Positions 1 through 9,913 of a stretch of 64,000 nucleotides of DNA are shown here, one piece after another (the stretch's first letter is position 1; each line of letters opens with the position of its first letter). Where the stretch lies: the NCBI RefSeq assembly GCF_018861025.1, contig NZ_JAHKQH010000026.1:335118-399117 (forward strand). The letters are read 5' to 3'. The position numbers and the translations under genes were made by a program. Source of the stretch: Psychrosphaera sp. B3R10 (GTDB lineage Bacteria > Pseudomonadota > Gammaproteobacteria > Enterobacterales > Alteromonadaceae). The notes beneath the pieces are model-generated. The model searched no databases. It was not told the origin of the DNA and was given only the letters and a program-made list of their open reading frames with translations.

Positions 1-271
1 TCAAATCGGAAGTAACGTTCCATTCATAAGAAAGAGATTGCCCTTCGGGATCGTTTGCGGTGGCATGTATTACAATGAGGTTGGGATTGCCTTCAACAAC
101 TTCTAATATGTCAGAACCGGAGGCACTGGAAGAGTCTAAAGCGATTGAAACTGTTGGACTGAGATTTTTAACATCTTGTTGTTGTTTATCGTCTGACTTC
201 CCACATCCAAAAACCGAGACTAGCAAAACCGATACAACAAATATTCGGAACAACTTACTACTTAAACCCAT
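1..271 (-). CDS. Partial secreted lipoprotein with Ig/cadherin-like domain (runs off the left edge)
   Basis: Reading the minus strand from an ATG at 271 gives an open frame to the window edge (about 90 codons). It starts MGLSSKLFRIFVVSVLLVSV and continues to a lipobox VFGC, so the mature protein should be a lipoprotein with Cys at about residue 23. After a Lys/Asp/Gln-rich linker the segment NDPEGQSLSYEW is typical of the PKD/cadherin-like repeat families, in which D-x-D-G/E-x-x-L-x-Y-x-W is a hallmark. The start is supported by AAAAGGA seven bases upstream. Function beyond a surface or periplasmic lipoprotein cannot be told because the rest of the gene lies outside the window. Confidence 0.75.
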   Translation of the reverse strand, partial: MGLSSKLFRIFVVSVLLVSVFGCGKSDDKQQQDVKNLSPTVSIALDSSSASGSDILEVVEGNPNLIVIHATANDPEGQSLSYEWNVTSDL

Positions 272-612
272 GGAAAATCCTTTTACAGATGTTAACAATT
301 ATAGAGAATTTATAAATGTAATTAGAAAATGGCGTGTACAAAACATCGATGTTGTCTGGGTTACAGCATTATTTCATTTAACCAGAAAACAGAATGCTCA
401 AATAAACAGCGCATCACTTTAACAATAAATAAACTGCTTTAATACTAATAAGTTAAGGTAATTTTTGAAAAAATGGACTGCTCGTGAATTTTTATTTACA
501 TGTAAAAGGTGGATGATGATCAAACAAAAATAGTACAAAAACTCGCTGGTGCACTGCAAGGTAAAAGAAGGCTGGAGCTAGAGAACGAGAAGGAGGAGGA
601 GAAAAAGAAAAA
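272..612. other. Intergenic region between pbpC and the partial lipoprotein gene
   Basis: Both flanking genes are on the minus strand, so this 341-bp stretch should hold the end of the pbpC transcript and the promoter of the lipoprotein gene. It is AT-rich near 300-540. A purine-rich tract on the plus strand (about 565-609, GA-rich) lies just downstream of the pbpC stop. No convincing terminator hairpin or additional gene was seen. Confidence 0.4.
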
Positions 613-3231
613 CTACTGAACAAAAACCACCACAACGTCGGTATTACCTAGCTCATCCTGCACCACAATTTGCTGTTTACCGGTGCCCGTGAATACATGT
701 TCCACCGAGGTATTTGGTCCAGTTTTATATTTGTATTTGCCGTTGATGTACCACACTCTATTGCCTGAGCCGCCAAGGCTTTTGAGCCAAACACTGGGGT
801 GTTTTCCGTTTTGACCTGCTTTGCGAAACACACTGTTGTTGTCAATACCGGTAATTTTTAAGCTGGCGCTGGCGGTTATTTCACTATTAATACACTGTGG
901 ATCGAGCGTAGGTATAACAGCCGCACGACGATATTTAGCGTTTAACCAAGGTTCAACCACCTTTGGCCAAACAGCCACTTGCTCCACCTGCTTATTACTT
1001 ACGTTACAGTCCATTGTCACGCGTTGCTCAGTTACGGGGTTTACCCAATAAGTAAACAATCCACTTTGCCAGGTATCTGCATCAGCAACATGCCAGGTTG
1101 GCGGTACAACGTTGTTTATCACCCACGCTTTATATTGTTGATGACAAAAGGCTGCGTTCTTGTCGTCTTTTGCTACGCCCAACGGCCAACAAATGGTTTG
1201 TTGTGTCACCGTTTCAGGTTGGCTTAGTCTATCGTCTGTAGCACTGTTTGAATTAGGATCTGCATTGCCCTTAGCACTTATATTAGAGCTGCTACTTAAA
1301 TACGGCTGCTGACTCTCGCTATCAAAGGCAATAGCAGTATTAACCCCTAAGCCACCAGCCAATTGATCTGCAGCCATAAACAACAAAGGCCCAGCGGTTT
1401 TACGGCCAAAGTGCCCAGGCATTGGCGTACCATCGGGGCGGCCAATCCAAACCCCAATGGTATAGTCGTTATTTACGCCAATGGCCCAGGAGTCGCGAAA
1501 CCCATAACTGGTTCCGGTCTTCCACGCTAATGGGGAGTTTTCAATAATACTGGCGGTTGACTGAATGCTGTCTGGGCGGTCAATATCCGACAACGTATTT
1601 TGAATGATCCACGCACTCGATGGCGATAACATCTGTTTTGTCACTTTAGGTTGCGTTAACTCATCAGTGAGATAACGCAGCTCACTGACATTACCTTGAT
1701 TCGCCAGCGCGGTATAACTTTCAACAAGTTGCTCAAGCGACGAACCAACGCCACCTAAAATCATCGACAAGTTTGGCTTATTATTGGGGATAACTAACGC
1801 TAAACCGGCGTTTTCGAGACGGGCGGCAAATCGATTGACACCAAGGCGTTCAAGCAAATCTACTGCGGGCATGTTTAACGAACGTTGCAATGCTTCTTCT
1901 GCGGTAACTGGGCCATTAAACGTACCGTTAAAATTGCCCGGCCGGTAATTCCCCCAATTGCGCGGTACGTCCGCTAATAATGAATGGGAGTGAATAAGCC
2001 CTTCATCCATTGCCATGCCATACAAAAATGGCTTTAACGTCGAGCCCGGAGAACGTGTTGCCTGCACCATGTCGACATAACCAAAGTTATCTTCATTCGC
2101 AAAATCTACGGTGCCAATATACGCCTTAACCGCAGACGTTTTATTGTCGACCACTAAAATGGCGGCCGAACTTTGTTTTGGCATGTCACTCATATACGAG
2201 CTAAGTGCGTCCTGCAAACTCTGTTGTAGGTCACTGTTAATGGTGCTTTTTACTGCCGACTGACCATCTGAAAAAGCCAACAAGCGCCGCGCCAGTAACG
2301 GCGCAAGTTGCCTGGGCTTAAAGTTAAAACTATAGACCTGCTCTAACATCGCATCGTCGACCTCGTCTTGGGACCAAACACCAAATTTAACAAGCCGCTT
2401 TAGTACTTTGTCTCTTGCCCGCTGGGCGGCGTCATTATGAATATCGGGACGAAACCGTGTTGGGGCCTGGGGCAGTACCGCTAACAATGCAGCTTCTGAG
2501 TGCGTAAGATCATTGGCGGATTTATTAAGATAGGTGTAACTCGCTGCTTCAACGCCTTCAATTGTGCCGCCAAATGGCGCGGTATTTAGGTAGATTTGCA
2601 AAATTTGGTTTTTACTTAAATGCCATTCGAGTTGCAAGGTTCTTAATACTTGCTGCAACTTGCCGGTGAAGCTTCGATTGTGAGGATGCAAAATTCTGGC
2701 AACTTGCATTGAAATTGTTGAGCCACCAGAGACAATTCGGCCATTGGTCAGGTTTTGATATGTCGCCCGTAAAACCGCAAAGGGATTAATGCCTGGGTGA
2801 AGCCAAAACCAACGATCTTCATAGGTGAGTAATGCCTCAATATACAGCGGAGATACGTCAGATAACTCTATTGGATATCGCCAGATCCCGTTTGGATCGG
2901 CAAAGGTGCGCAGGGGACGATTGTTTTCATCTACGACGACTCGCGCAAAAAGGTTGTTGTTTTTAGGCAGGTTTAATGGATAAAGTTGATCTAACATTCC
3001 GACAAACATTAGACCCAAAACAAATACCGTTAATAGACGGAACCGCCCAATATACCGAGCAAAACGGCGCACGATTAACAATAAAAACGGCAGACCCGAT
3101 ATGTAAAGGTTTTGACCGCTTTTACCGTCTTGACTGTTTTGACCGTTAACGGGGGCAGTTGTTAACCTGCCCTTTGAATGTAAGTTATTTTTGGACAATC
3201 GTAATGGCCGAACTGGATTTGCCAATACCAC
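613..3231 (-). CDS. pbpC: Penicillin-binding protein 1C (bifunctional glycosyltransferase/transpeptidase-like)
   Basis: This 872-residue protein has the PBP1C architecture. A cytoplasmic tail of about 60 residues is followed by a membrane segment (about 64-82) and a GT51 peptidoglycan glycosyltransferase domain with the catalytic YEDRWFW motif (Glu138) and GGSTISMQVAR. Next comes a penicillin-binding transpeptidase domain with SPGSTLKP (nucleophile Ser397, Lys400), SLN in QRSLNMP, and KTGTS (Lys571). The last part matches the C-terminal domain typical of PBP1C. The gene overlaps the 3' end of the alpha-2-macroglobulin gene by 47 bp, and this pairing (yfhM-pbpC) is well known in proteobacteria: the macroglobulin is thought to protect the periplasm while PBP1C repairs wall damage. 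The long basic N-terminus means a later start is possible, but the overlap with the upstream gene is usual for the pair. Confidence 0.93.
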   Translation of the reverse strand: MVLANPVRPLRLSKNNLHSKGRLTTAPVNGQNSQDGKSGQNLYISGLPFLLLIVRRFARYIGRFRLLTVFVLGLMFVGMLDQLYPLNLPKNNNLFARVVVDENNRPLRTFADPNGIWRYPIELSDVSPLYIEALLTYEDRWFWLHPGINPFAVLRATYQNLTNGRIVSGGSTISMQVARILHPHNRSFTGKLQQVLRTLQLEWHLSKNQILQIYLNTAPFGGTIEGVEAASYTYLNKSANDLTHSEAALLAVLPQAPTRFRPDIHNDAAQRARDKVLKRLVKFGVWSQDEVDDAMLEQVYSFNFKPRQLAPLLARRLLAFSDGQSAVKSTINSDLQQSLQDALSSYMSDMPKQSSAAILVVDNKTSAVKAYIGTVDFANEDNFGYVDMVQATRSPGSTLKPFLYGMAMDEGLIHSHSLLADVPRNWGNYRPGNFNGTFNGPVTAEEALQRSLNMPAVDLLERLGVNRFAARLENAGLALVIPNNKPNLSMILGGVGSSLEQLVESYTALANQGNVSELRYLTDELTQPKVTKQMLSPSSAWIIQNTLSDIDRPDSIQSTASIIENSPLAWKTGTSYGFRDSWAIGVNNDYTIGVWIGRPDGTPMPGHFGRKTAGPLLFMAADQLAGGLGVNTAIAFDSESQQPYLSSSSNISAKGNADPNSNSATDDRLSQPETVTQQTICWPLGVAKDDKNAAFCHQQYKAWVINNVVPPTWHVADADTWQSGLFTYWVNPVTEQRVTMDCNVSNKQVEQVAVWPKVVEPWLNAKYRRAAVIPTLDPQCINSEITASASLKITGIDNNSVFRKAGQNGKHPSVWLKSLGGSGNRVWYINGKYKYKTGPNTSVEHVFTGTGKQQIVVQDELGNTDVVVVFVQ

Positions 3232-6200
3232 GGATTTCCGGGCGATACATGTCTTCTACCAAAGGCGAAGGCACGTTATATGTTCCCGGCGTAACCGCAC
3301 GAACCAGATAGAACAAATTCACCGTTTGGCGCTTGCGCACTTGCGCTGCGGCAACAAATCGGTCATCTCGGTATTCTTGATATTTGGTTGGATTGCGGTT
3401 AAGCCACTGTGCTATGGATTTACCATCTACTTTTATTTCATCGAGTTTAATTGCATGTTCAAGGTTTTGATTTTCAAGTTCAAATCCCGCAGGTAGTAAG
3501 TCGATAATTAACGCATCTGGTGTTCTTTGCTCAGCATTCACTTCTAATTGCACCAAAAACAACTCACCTACTTCGGCTTGTTTAAGGTCGATTTCTTGGC
3601 CTTTAAGGTTCAACCAATGACGCTGAATCGAAAGGCCATTGGCGCTTTCCTCAGGCGGTGTTTTACCATAACCGCTAATATTAATATTGGCTAACAATGG
3701 ATGGGCAAACGCCGACTCAATGGATACCGAGTTATTAATGTCTTCGGCCCCAAGTCGGGTTTGGAATCCGGAAGTCATGCTGAGCTTTGTGGTCGCCGAA
3801 CCAATGATCAGATCAGCATTCCAGCTTTCACCGTCAAATTCTTTCAGGGCGATGCCCGCCAAAAACAGCGCATTGCGTTCCTGCGTACTAAGATACTGAC
3901 GATTGATTAGCTGCTCGGCCAGCGTAAAGCTCAACGATATTGCCTTAGATTCGGCTATTTTATGGGTCAGCATTAGGTGGATCATCAAAGCCAAATCTCG
4001 AGTTTGGCTACCGTAATCGCCTAGGTATTGTTGTCGTTGTTTTGGCAAATTAGCTAGTGCATCTTCCATTAGTTGTTCGCCACGTCTTTTATCACCCATT
4101 TTTATCAGTGCAATTGCTAAATGCGTTTGTGATAAACCGGTTCGCGCGTAACGACTATTGTTGGTCGCCAAACTCCGTAATGTGCCCAACGGCACTTGAT
4201 TTACTCGCGCCAATACGTAAGCTGCGTAAGCTTTGTAGGCAAAATGATAGTGGCCAGGATCGTTACTCCAACGTTCGTTATAAAAACGGCCACTACGCGC
4301 TAAATATTGCTGTAAACGCGTTAACGTATTTTTCAGCATGTCCTCTGGGACAGCAAACCCCATAGCCCGAGCACTTAACAAAAAGTCGGCAACATATGCA
4401 GTTAACCAATGTTCTTCATCTGAGGTATTACGCCATAAACCAAAGCCGCCGCTGCTGAGTTGCAGAGATGCGAGTCGCTCAAACCCTTTGTTGATCATAT
4501 CAACCCGTTTGCTTTCATCTATGGCGTTGATGCCAAACGCCTGTTGCACAACTGGGGTGGCAAATAATAAAGGATAAGCGCGACTACTGGTCTGCTCCAA
4601 ACAGCCATATGGGTATTGTAAAAGCTGATCTAACTGGTTATTTAAGTCGATATTCGCAGACGGTGAAATGGCCACAGACGCCACAACGGAACTGTCGATG
4701 AGCGACTCAATGGCGGTTTCATCAATCGTGAAGCGTTCTCCATTGTTAAGTACTTTTTGCATATTAGTAAACGTTGCTGGGTAAGCCGGACGTGCGCCTA
4801 GCGTCCATTGACGCTGAATTGCTTCGGCAAGTTGGTCGCCGCTAACATTAAGCTCAAACGTTGCGACTCCCGTGTGGTTTGTTACTTCTATGTCGTAAAG
4901 CAATGTGCGTTTTGCGCCATTGTCCAACACAATAGTCTGTGTGGTATCAAAAGCCTTAACTGGCGAATGTCTTGTTGTGCTTAGCTCTGCTTTTAGTTCT
5001 GTCTTTGGCTCAACGCTTGGCTCGGCTTTTGCTACAGCTTCTTCACTATCCTCCAAGGCTGTTGCAAATGTCACCTGCAATTCTTGACGTTCACCACTTA
5101 AGTTAGTTACATCCAGTGCGATGCGTGTTTTGTCACCTTTGGCTAAAAATCGCGGCATTGCAATTTGGGTTACAACCGGCGCGGCCACAGTGACTTCTTG
5201 TTCGCCATGACCAAATGCGTCTGCTGAAAACGCCAAGGCCATGAGTTTAATTCGACCATTAAAGTCAGGTAGATTTACCGGGATCTGCGCTTCTAAATTT
5301 TCATCGAGTTTGACCAAGCCACTAAACAGAGAAACGATTTGAACGTCTGACTGCGGCGCATCGCCTCCGCGGGTTAAGTCGTCGTCACCACCAAATTTCA
5401 TTTTGGCTTTTGTCGACTGGCTCATTTCAATCACTTTGCTGTATACGTCTCTCGAATCAACGCTGTAACGGCGTTGACCAAAAAACGCGTCAAACGGGTC
5501 CGGTGACTCAAAATTACTGACACTCAATACGCCCACGTCAACCGCTGCTAATGTCATAAATACCGATTGTTCGCCAACTGCGGTTAAGTCGGTTAAGCCC
5601 GTTAAACGGGGATCGGTGACTTTGACATTGACCGGCATAACTTTATTTGGCAATACCTTCTCTGCGACGTCAAACTCTACCGCTAATTGTCGCGACGCTC
5701 TGGCCAATGGCAGATGCACTAAACCAAAGCTTCGTTTTGGGGTAAGGGCTTTTAGTTTATCGCCAGGCTGCAATACCACAGCACTGATATAAATGTTATG
5801 TTCCTGCCAATCATTCGCGACAGGAATAGTCACCGTCGCACCTTCGGCAGGAATAAATAAGCGGGTCGACCACAATGGCGTATCGCCTTCAACAATAACA
5901 ATCGCTTCACCGGCCTCAGGTGGAATAATATTCACTTCAACGTTGTCGCCTACCTCATAGGCTCCTTTATCCAATGCCATCGTGATCTTATCTGGACGCG
6001 CCGCACCACTGCCCGAACGACTGTTCTGCCAATCTTCATACCAATTCCAACCAGCGTAAAACTGTTTGCTGGTTAATAGGTTATCCGCAGGGTCTCGCAC
6101 TTCAATACGGTAACGACCGTAAGACACAGGGAATTCCACAGTCCCTAACCCGTTTTTGGCAATATCAACCGACCTTGTCAGCTCGGTAAACTCGTTGTCG

Positions 6201-8263
6201 TTCCATTTGTAATGCCAACCTTGTTGGTCGGAATAAACCCAAAAATAACGGCGGTCTTCTTTAATTAGTTTTACGTCGAGATTTGTTGCAGGGTGTTTGT
6301 CGCCATTAATTGAGGCTTTAACTAAGTCAAATCGAACCTTAGAATTGGCCTCTGGATTGTTGTCGCCAAAGTCAGCTCGAATTCCTATCATTTTATCACT
6401 TGGCCACACTAAGGTTGAATACGAACGCGATACCGGACGCCCGCCGGTTTCAAATAAACTGCTGATAAACTTAACATTTAGCGGACTGTGTAACTGCGAC
6501 CAGTCGCCTTTATAATAAAGCTCACCAATGCCTTGTTCATTAAGTTGAATGTCGTCAAGTGACTCACGACTCGCGAGACCAGATTGTTTGATATCGCCAA
6601 ATTCAAAGTCTGGCAAACGCTCTACCGGCTTACGCCACAGTGACACACTGACATCGGTAGACAGGCGATTATTAGACGCCGGTGCGCCAAATAGATATTC
6701 GCCTAACACAGGCACTTTGATTTGTTGCCATTTGTCGACAATTTGCGTGGTATGTACGTCTTCTGGATTAAACGTCAGCTTTAAACGTTCGGGTAAAAAC
6801 TCTTCTACTTTAAAGTCGTAAACAAACAACTGTTTGGTGATGCTTTCCACTTCAAAACGCCAATTGCCCACTTGTGCGCTGCTTGGAATTTGCCATTGGT
6901 AATGAAAATACCCCATATCATTGCCGTGCCATTTAAAGGATTTTATTTTGGCCCCCGTCGGGCTTTTAATCGACACGCTTAACATATCGGTTGCCACCAA
7001 TTTTCCGTCGGCGTCCCGTAAAAGGCCATTGAAGTCAACAAACTCGCCCGGACGATATAAGTCTCGTGGCGCATAGATAAAGAGTTCCTGAGCTCGGTTA
7101 GCACGCATGCCTAAGTCAAAGTCGGATAAATCCAATGCCGGTTTATTAATTTCAACCACAGAAAAATGTTGCTTGTTTTGCGCGACGATAAGCGACGCAG
7201 ATTTAAGATCGGTGGTAAAGGACGCTTCACCCGATGGGGAAGTTAATACTTGTTGCAGTATTTCGCCCTTGTCGTTTACTAGCTGGATTTGCGCTTGTTC
7301 AATCGGTTTCCCGGTAAGTAACGACGAGGCATAAACATCAAGTTGTTGTTCGTAAAAACGCGCATGCAAACCAATATCGGTTACTGAGAACCACATCATC
7401 TGTTGACCGCTGTACGTTCCGGCCTTTGCCATAATTGCGAGATAAATCCCCGGCGGTTTTAGCTGTTGAATGCCTTCGATATCGATACTGCTTTTGGTGC
7501 GCGTATTTGGCTCGCCGTCAAACTCAAACCGACCTGAATAAACTAAGTCAGCAAACTGAGTAACACGCTCTATCCCCCAGTAATATTGACGGTGGGACAT
7601 TTCTTCTAAAAAGCGCTGTTGGTCTTTTTCTCGCACTTGGTAAAAATTAATGTCGACGTCATTTACATTAACTGTAACCACAGGCAGGCCGTTGCCTAAC
7701 CCTTGGGTTAAAAACGCGCCACTGGTATCAAAATTAAAACTTGGCGTTACGCGGCTAGTGACCACATCGGCATGTTGGGTTCGGAGCAAGCTTCGGTTAT
7801 TAATCGCTTTAAGCCCTTGGTAAATGGTGACCTTGTATTTAACCTCTGGATCTACGTACGGAAACCAAATGTTTTTACCCGACTTAGCAATCACCCAAGC
7901 GCCGTCGACGGCCTTGCCATTTTGTTGGCTAATGCCAAAGTACTTTTGTAGATCTTTAGAAGGGTCGACCGGCACCGACAAGGTAATCGCAATTGAATTA
8001 CGACCGTCTTTACTGCGCTCCGATACATCAAGAATTTTTAACGGCGCGTCTTTGTAATCAATTAACGCCTGAGCCATATCCAGCGCGGCTTCTTCCTCGC
8101 CAATACCCGAAGAAGCAATGCCTTTATCGCCCTCAGAAATCGACGTTTCATCCGCGCCACCCGCCGACGCAGCATTGTCATCATTAGAACAGCCCACCAA
8201 AACCAACTGAGACACAAACAACGCAGAGACAAAACACAACAAAGACCAAACATTAACTTTCAT
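3185..8263 (-). CDS. yfhM: Bacterial alpha-2-macroglobulin lipoprotein (YfhM-like)
   Basis: A 1692-residue periplasmic lipoprotein: signal peptide with lipobox LVGC (Cys near residue 25), then MG-type beta domains, a bait-like region, and a thioester domain containing the GCLEQ motif with Cys1221 and Gln1224. The thioester Cys-Gln pair is what bacterial macroglobulins use to trap attacking proteases covalently. Length agrees with the YfhM/ECAM family (about 1650 residues). The start is supported by GAAGGA a few bases upstream of the ATG. It is the first gene of a two-gene unit with pbpC. Odd feature: the first ~870 bp, including the signal peptide and about 24 bp upstream, are present a second time at 50573-51466 as a truncated, frameshifted copy. 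A stretch near residues 1080-1110 is rich in Glu, Lys and Ala and looks like a linker of low complexity. Confidence 0.93.
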   Translation of the reverse strand: MKVNVWSLLCFVSALFVSQLVLVGCSNDDNAASAGGADETSISEGDKGIASSGIGEEEAALDMAQALIDYKDAPLKILDVSERSKDGRNSIAITLSVPVDPSKDLQKYFGISQQNGKAVDGAWVIAKSGKNIWFPYVDPEVKYKVTIYQGLKAINNRSLLRTQHADVVTSRVTPSFNFDTSGAFLTQGLGNGLPVVTVNVNDVDINFYQVREKDQQRFLEEMSHRQYYWGIERVTQFADLVYSGRFEFDGEPNTRTKSSIDIEGIQQLKPPGIYLAIMAKAGTYSGQQMMWFSVTDIGLHARFYEQQLDVYASSLLTGKPIEQAQIQLVNDKGEILQQVLTSPSGEASFTTDLKSASLIVAQNKQHFSVVEINKPALDLSDFDLGMRANRAQELFIYAPRDLYRPGEFVDFNGLLRDADGKLVATDMLSVSIKSPTGAKIKSFKWHGNDMGYFHYQWQIPSSAQVGNWRFEVESITKQLFVYDFKVEEFLPERLKLTFNPEDVHTTQIVDKWQQIKVPVLGEYLFGAPASNNRLSTDVSVSLWRKPVERLPDFEFGDIKQSGLASRESLDDIQLNEQGIGELYYKGDWSQLHSPLNVKFISSLFETGGRPVSRSYSTLVWPSDKMIGIRADFGDNNPEANSKVRFDLVKASINGDKHPATNLDVKLIKEDRRYFWVYSDQQGWHYKWNDNEFTELTRSVDIAKNGLGTVEFPVSYGRYRIEVRDPADNLLTSKQFYAGWNWYEDWQNSRSGSGAARPDKITMALDKGAYEVGDNVEVNIIPPEAGEAIVIVEGDTPLWSTRLFIPAEGATVTIPVANDWQEHNIYISAVVLQPGDKLKALTPKRSFGLVHLPLARASRQLAVEFDVAEKVLPNKVMPVNVKVTDPRLTGLTDLTAVGEQSVFMTLAAVDVGVLSVSNFESPDPFDAFFGQRRYSVDSRDVYSKVIEMSQSTKAKMKFGGDDDLTRGGDAPQSDVQIVSLFSGLVKLDENLEAQIPVNLPDFNGRIKLMALAFSADAFGHGEQEVTVAAPVVTQIAMPRFLAKGDKTRIALDVTNLSGERQELQVTFATALEDSEEAVAKAEPSVEPKTELKAELSTTRHSPVKAFDTTQTIVLDNGAKRTLLYDIEVTNHTGVATFELNVSGDQLAEAIQRQWTLGARPAYPATFTNMQKVLNNGERFTIDETAIESLIDSSVVASVAISPSANIDLNNQLDQLLQYPYGCLEQTSSRAYPLLFATPVVQQAFGINAIDESKRVDMINKGFERLASLQLSSGGFGLWRNTSDEEHWLTAYVADFLLSARAMGFAVPEDMLKNTLTRLQQYLARSGRFYNERWSNDPGHYHFAYKAYAAYVLARVNQVPLGTLRSLATNNSRYARTGLSQTHLAIALIKMGDKRRGEQLMEDALANLPKQRQQYLGDYGSQTRDLALMIHLMLTHKIAESKAISLSFTLAEQLINRQYLSTQERNALFLAGIALKEFDGESWNADLIIGSATTKLSMTSGFQTRLGAEDINNSVSIESAFAHPLLANINISGYGKTPPEESANGLSIQRHWLNLKGQEIDLKQAEVGELFLVQLEVNAEQRTPDALIIDLLPAGFELENQNLEHAIKLDEIKVDGKSIAQWLNRNPTKYQEYRDDRFVAAAQVRKRQTVNLFYLVRAVTPGTYNVPSPLVEDMYRPEIRGIGKSSSAITIVQK

Positions 8264-8601
8264 AACATTCCTTCGACAATTGGGGAATTGGTAAATAAAG
8301 TAGGATCAATCAAACCGCATTGAGTTTAATTAATTCTGGCTAAAATAAAGTTACAAATATCGGTATGTTAGGTAATTAAAACTGGGAAACAATATTTATT
8401 TAAAAAATGCATTAAAAAGGCAATATTCAAACCCACCATCGATATACAAAAAAAACACTTAATATCAGCAGTATAAAATCAAAAAAACAGAATAAAAACA
8501 ATTTTAAACTTACCACTACAGGATGGCGCGCATAAAAGGTAAAATAGCGCTGAGTTAGCTAAAAAATTGAGACCTTAAATGCCCCATAACGGCTCTACTG
8601 T
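8264..8601. other. AT-rich upstream region of the macroglobulin gene
   Basis: About 340 bp without a gene. It should carry the promoter of the yfhM-like/pbpC unit on the minus strand. The first ~23 bp are shared with the partial duplicate near 51443-51466, after which the two loci become unrelated. No clear operator or terminator was found. Confidence 0.4.
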
Positions 8602-8850
8602 TCAAGTAAAACGGCCCGCGAATTTATAGCCCTTTTAGCCGTACAACCTCTTGGCCATATTGCAGGTGTTGCCAACTCTACGGTGACATCGGTACAAACA
8701 TTCATTTCTGTATTTATCGGTGGCTTGATTGGGTCCCACTATAACGGTACTTTTGGCCCGTTAGTGCTTGGCTTTATGGCCTGTGCCATGTCATCATTCT
8801 GCTTAGTTTTTATCGCCAAACAGCGCACTAAACGCACTAAAATAAATAGG
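8602..8850 (+). pseudogene. Remnant of a Bcr/CflA-type MFS drug efflux protein (C-terminal end)
   Basis: The plus-strand frame passing through 8641 reads LAVQPLGHIAGVANS then TSVQTFISVFIGGLIGSHYN and GPLVLGFMACAMSS. The PLGHIAG-xAxS...Q-x-FIS...GG-x-IG pattern is the penultimate-helix signature of the Bcr/CflA branch of MFS multidrug transporters, whose C-terminus ends soon afterwards as it does here. No start codon or earlier transmembrane segments are present upstream, where the sequence is AT-rich and non-coding, so only about the last 75 residues survive. It is read as a decayed gene end, not as the 92-residue ORF beginning at 8683. The frame stays open to 8961, but the tail is unlike the family. 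Confidence 0.75.
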
Positions 8851-9112
8851 ACAATTACAAAAAAGCCGCTACATGGAACCAATGAGTGTAAAAACAGACG
8901 ATGTAATCATATTCTGCTAGGTCAAACACGGCTGAAAGTTGTAAACGTTCAGTCAATTTAACAGTGACACCAGCTCGAACACCGATGACTTCCCTATTTT
9001 CAGTTTTCCTTCAAATGATAAAACGTCCAATATCTGGAAGTGAGCAATTGATAAATAGGGGTTTTTAGTCAAACATAGGCCATTTTTTTAATTTGCCAAT
9101 GGTTACGAGAAT

Positions 9113-9866
9113 ATGAACTTAGCGATTCCCGCATCGCTGAAAGCAATATCACTAACAAAATCCTTAACAACAGCGTTAACAATGACACTAACATTAGTGT
9201 TGAGCTTTCCACTTTTAGCAACCAACGCGCCACTTGCCAATAAAAAACAAATCTTCGCGGAAGTGACAACGTTGATCACCGAACACTACGTTGAAAAAGA
9301 ACTATTGCCTAAAGTGCATGCCGCCATTTTGCAACAGGCCAGTTCAATCTAGTTTTTACAAACGACAAAAAAAATAGCAAATTTTCTTAAAACTAGTTTA
9401 CAGCCAATCGACCCACATTGCAGTTTTGGTTGCATTTCAAAAGAAAATACTAGAGGGAAACATAGGTTATGTGTCTTTTTGGGGATTTGCCGAACCAAAT
9501 CAACTAGGCAAAGCTATTTTGGATAATATCTTTCTCCAGATGCAGGGCGTTGACGCATAAATTTTGAACTTAACGGAAAATAAAGGGGCCGTCCAGATAT
9601 GGTTCAATATATAAGAAGTTACTTTTATCGCGAGCTCACTTTACTAAATACAATTCATTAGCCTAAGCATAAAATCGTTCGTGAGTTTTGGACTAAATAA
9701 GCACCTCTAAAAAGCTTTTTCGATACACCGGTGTACATTCTAGTCAACAACACTATATTTTCGGCCGCTGAAGAATTCACCTACAATTTGAGACATTTAA
9801 AACGAGCCACCATTATTGGTTAACAAACCCGAGGTGGTGCAAATCCGTAGGAACAATTCCACCTAA
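9113..9866 (+). pseudogene. Decayed S41-family (C-terminal-processing-like) peptidase gene
   Basis: The 5' end (9113-9349) is intact: a signal peptide region with LVLSFPLLATNAPLA, then EVTTLITEHYVEKELLPKVH, a typical N-terminal helix of secreted S41 peptidases. After a stop near 9350 the homology continues in pieces: GNIGYVSFWGFAEPNQLGKA (about 9457-9516), then ILNLTENKGA equivalent to the D-x-R-x-N-x-G-G motif, and near 9724-9840 PVYILVNNTIFSAAEEFTYN followed by an in-frame TAA and QTRGGANP. The SAAE motif carries the catalytic Ser of the family. Several stops and frame changes separate these pieces, so the gene is broken beyond expression. A different, intact S41 lipoprotein is encoded at 33460-34929. 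Confidence 0.85.
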
Positions 9867-9867
9867 C

Positions 9868-9892
9868 AGTAGAGCCTAGTTTAGGCTCTACT
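9868..9892 (+). terminator. Hairpin at the end of the S41 pseudogene
   Basis: A perfect 11-bp stem (AGTAGAGCCTA / TAGGCTCTACT) with loop GTT lies directly after the S41 remnant and 21 bp beyond the stop of the convergent reductase gene. It is followed on the plus strand by only a short T run, so it may serve both directions. Confidence 0.6.
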
Positions 9893-9913
9893 TTACGCAG
9901 CTCTAATACCAAA

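Noticed and set aside
8683..8961. A 92-codon ORF as a small membrane protein
   Set aside because: Homology to Bcr/CflA pumps continues in frame upstream of the apparent start, showing it is the tail of a decayed gene.
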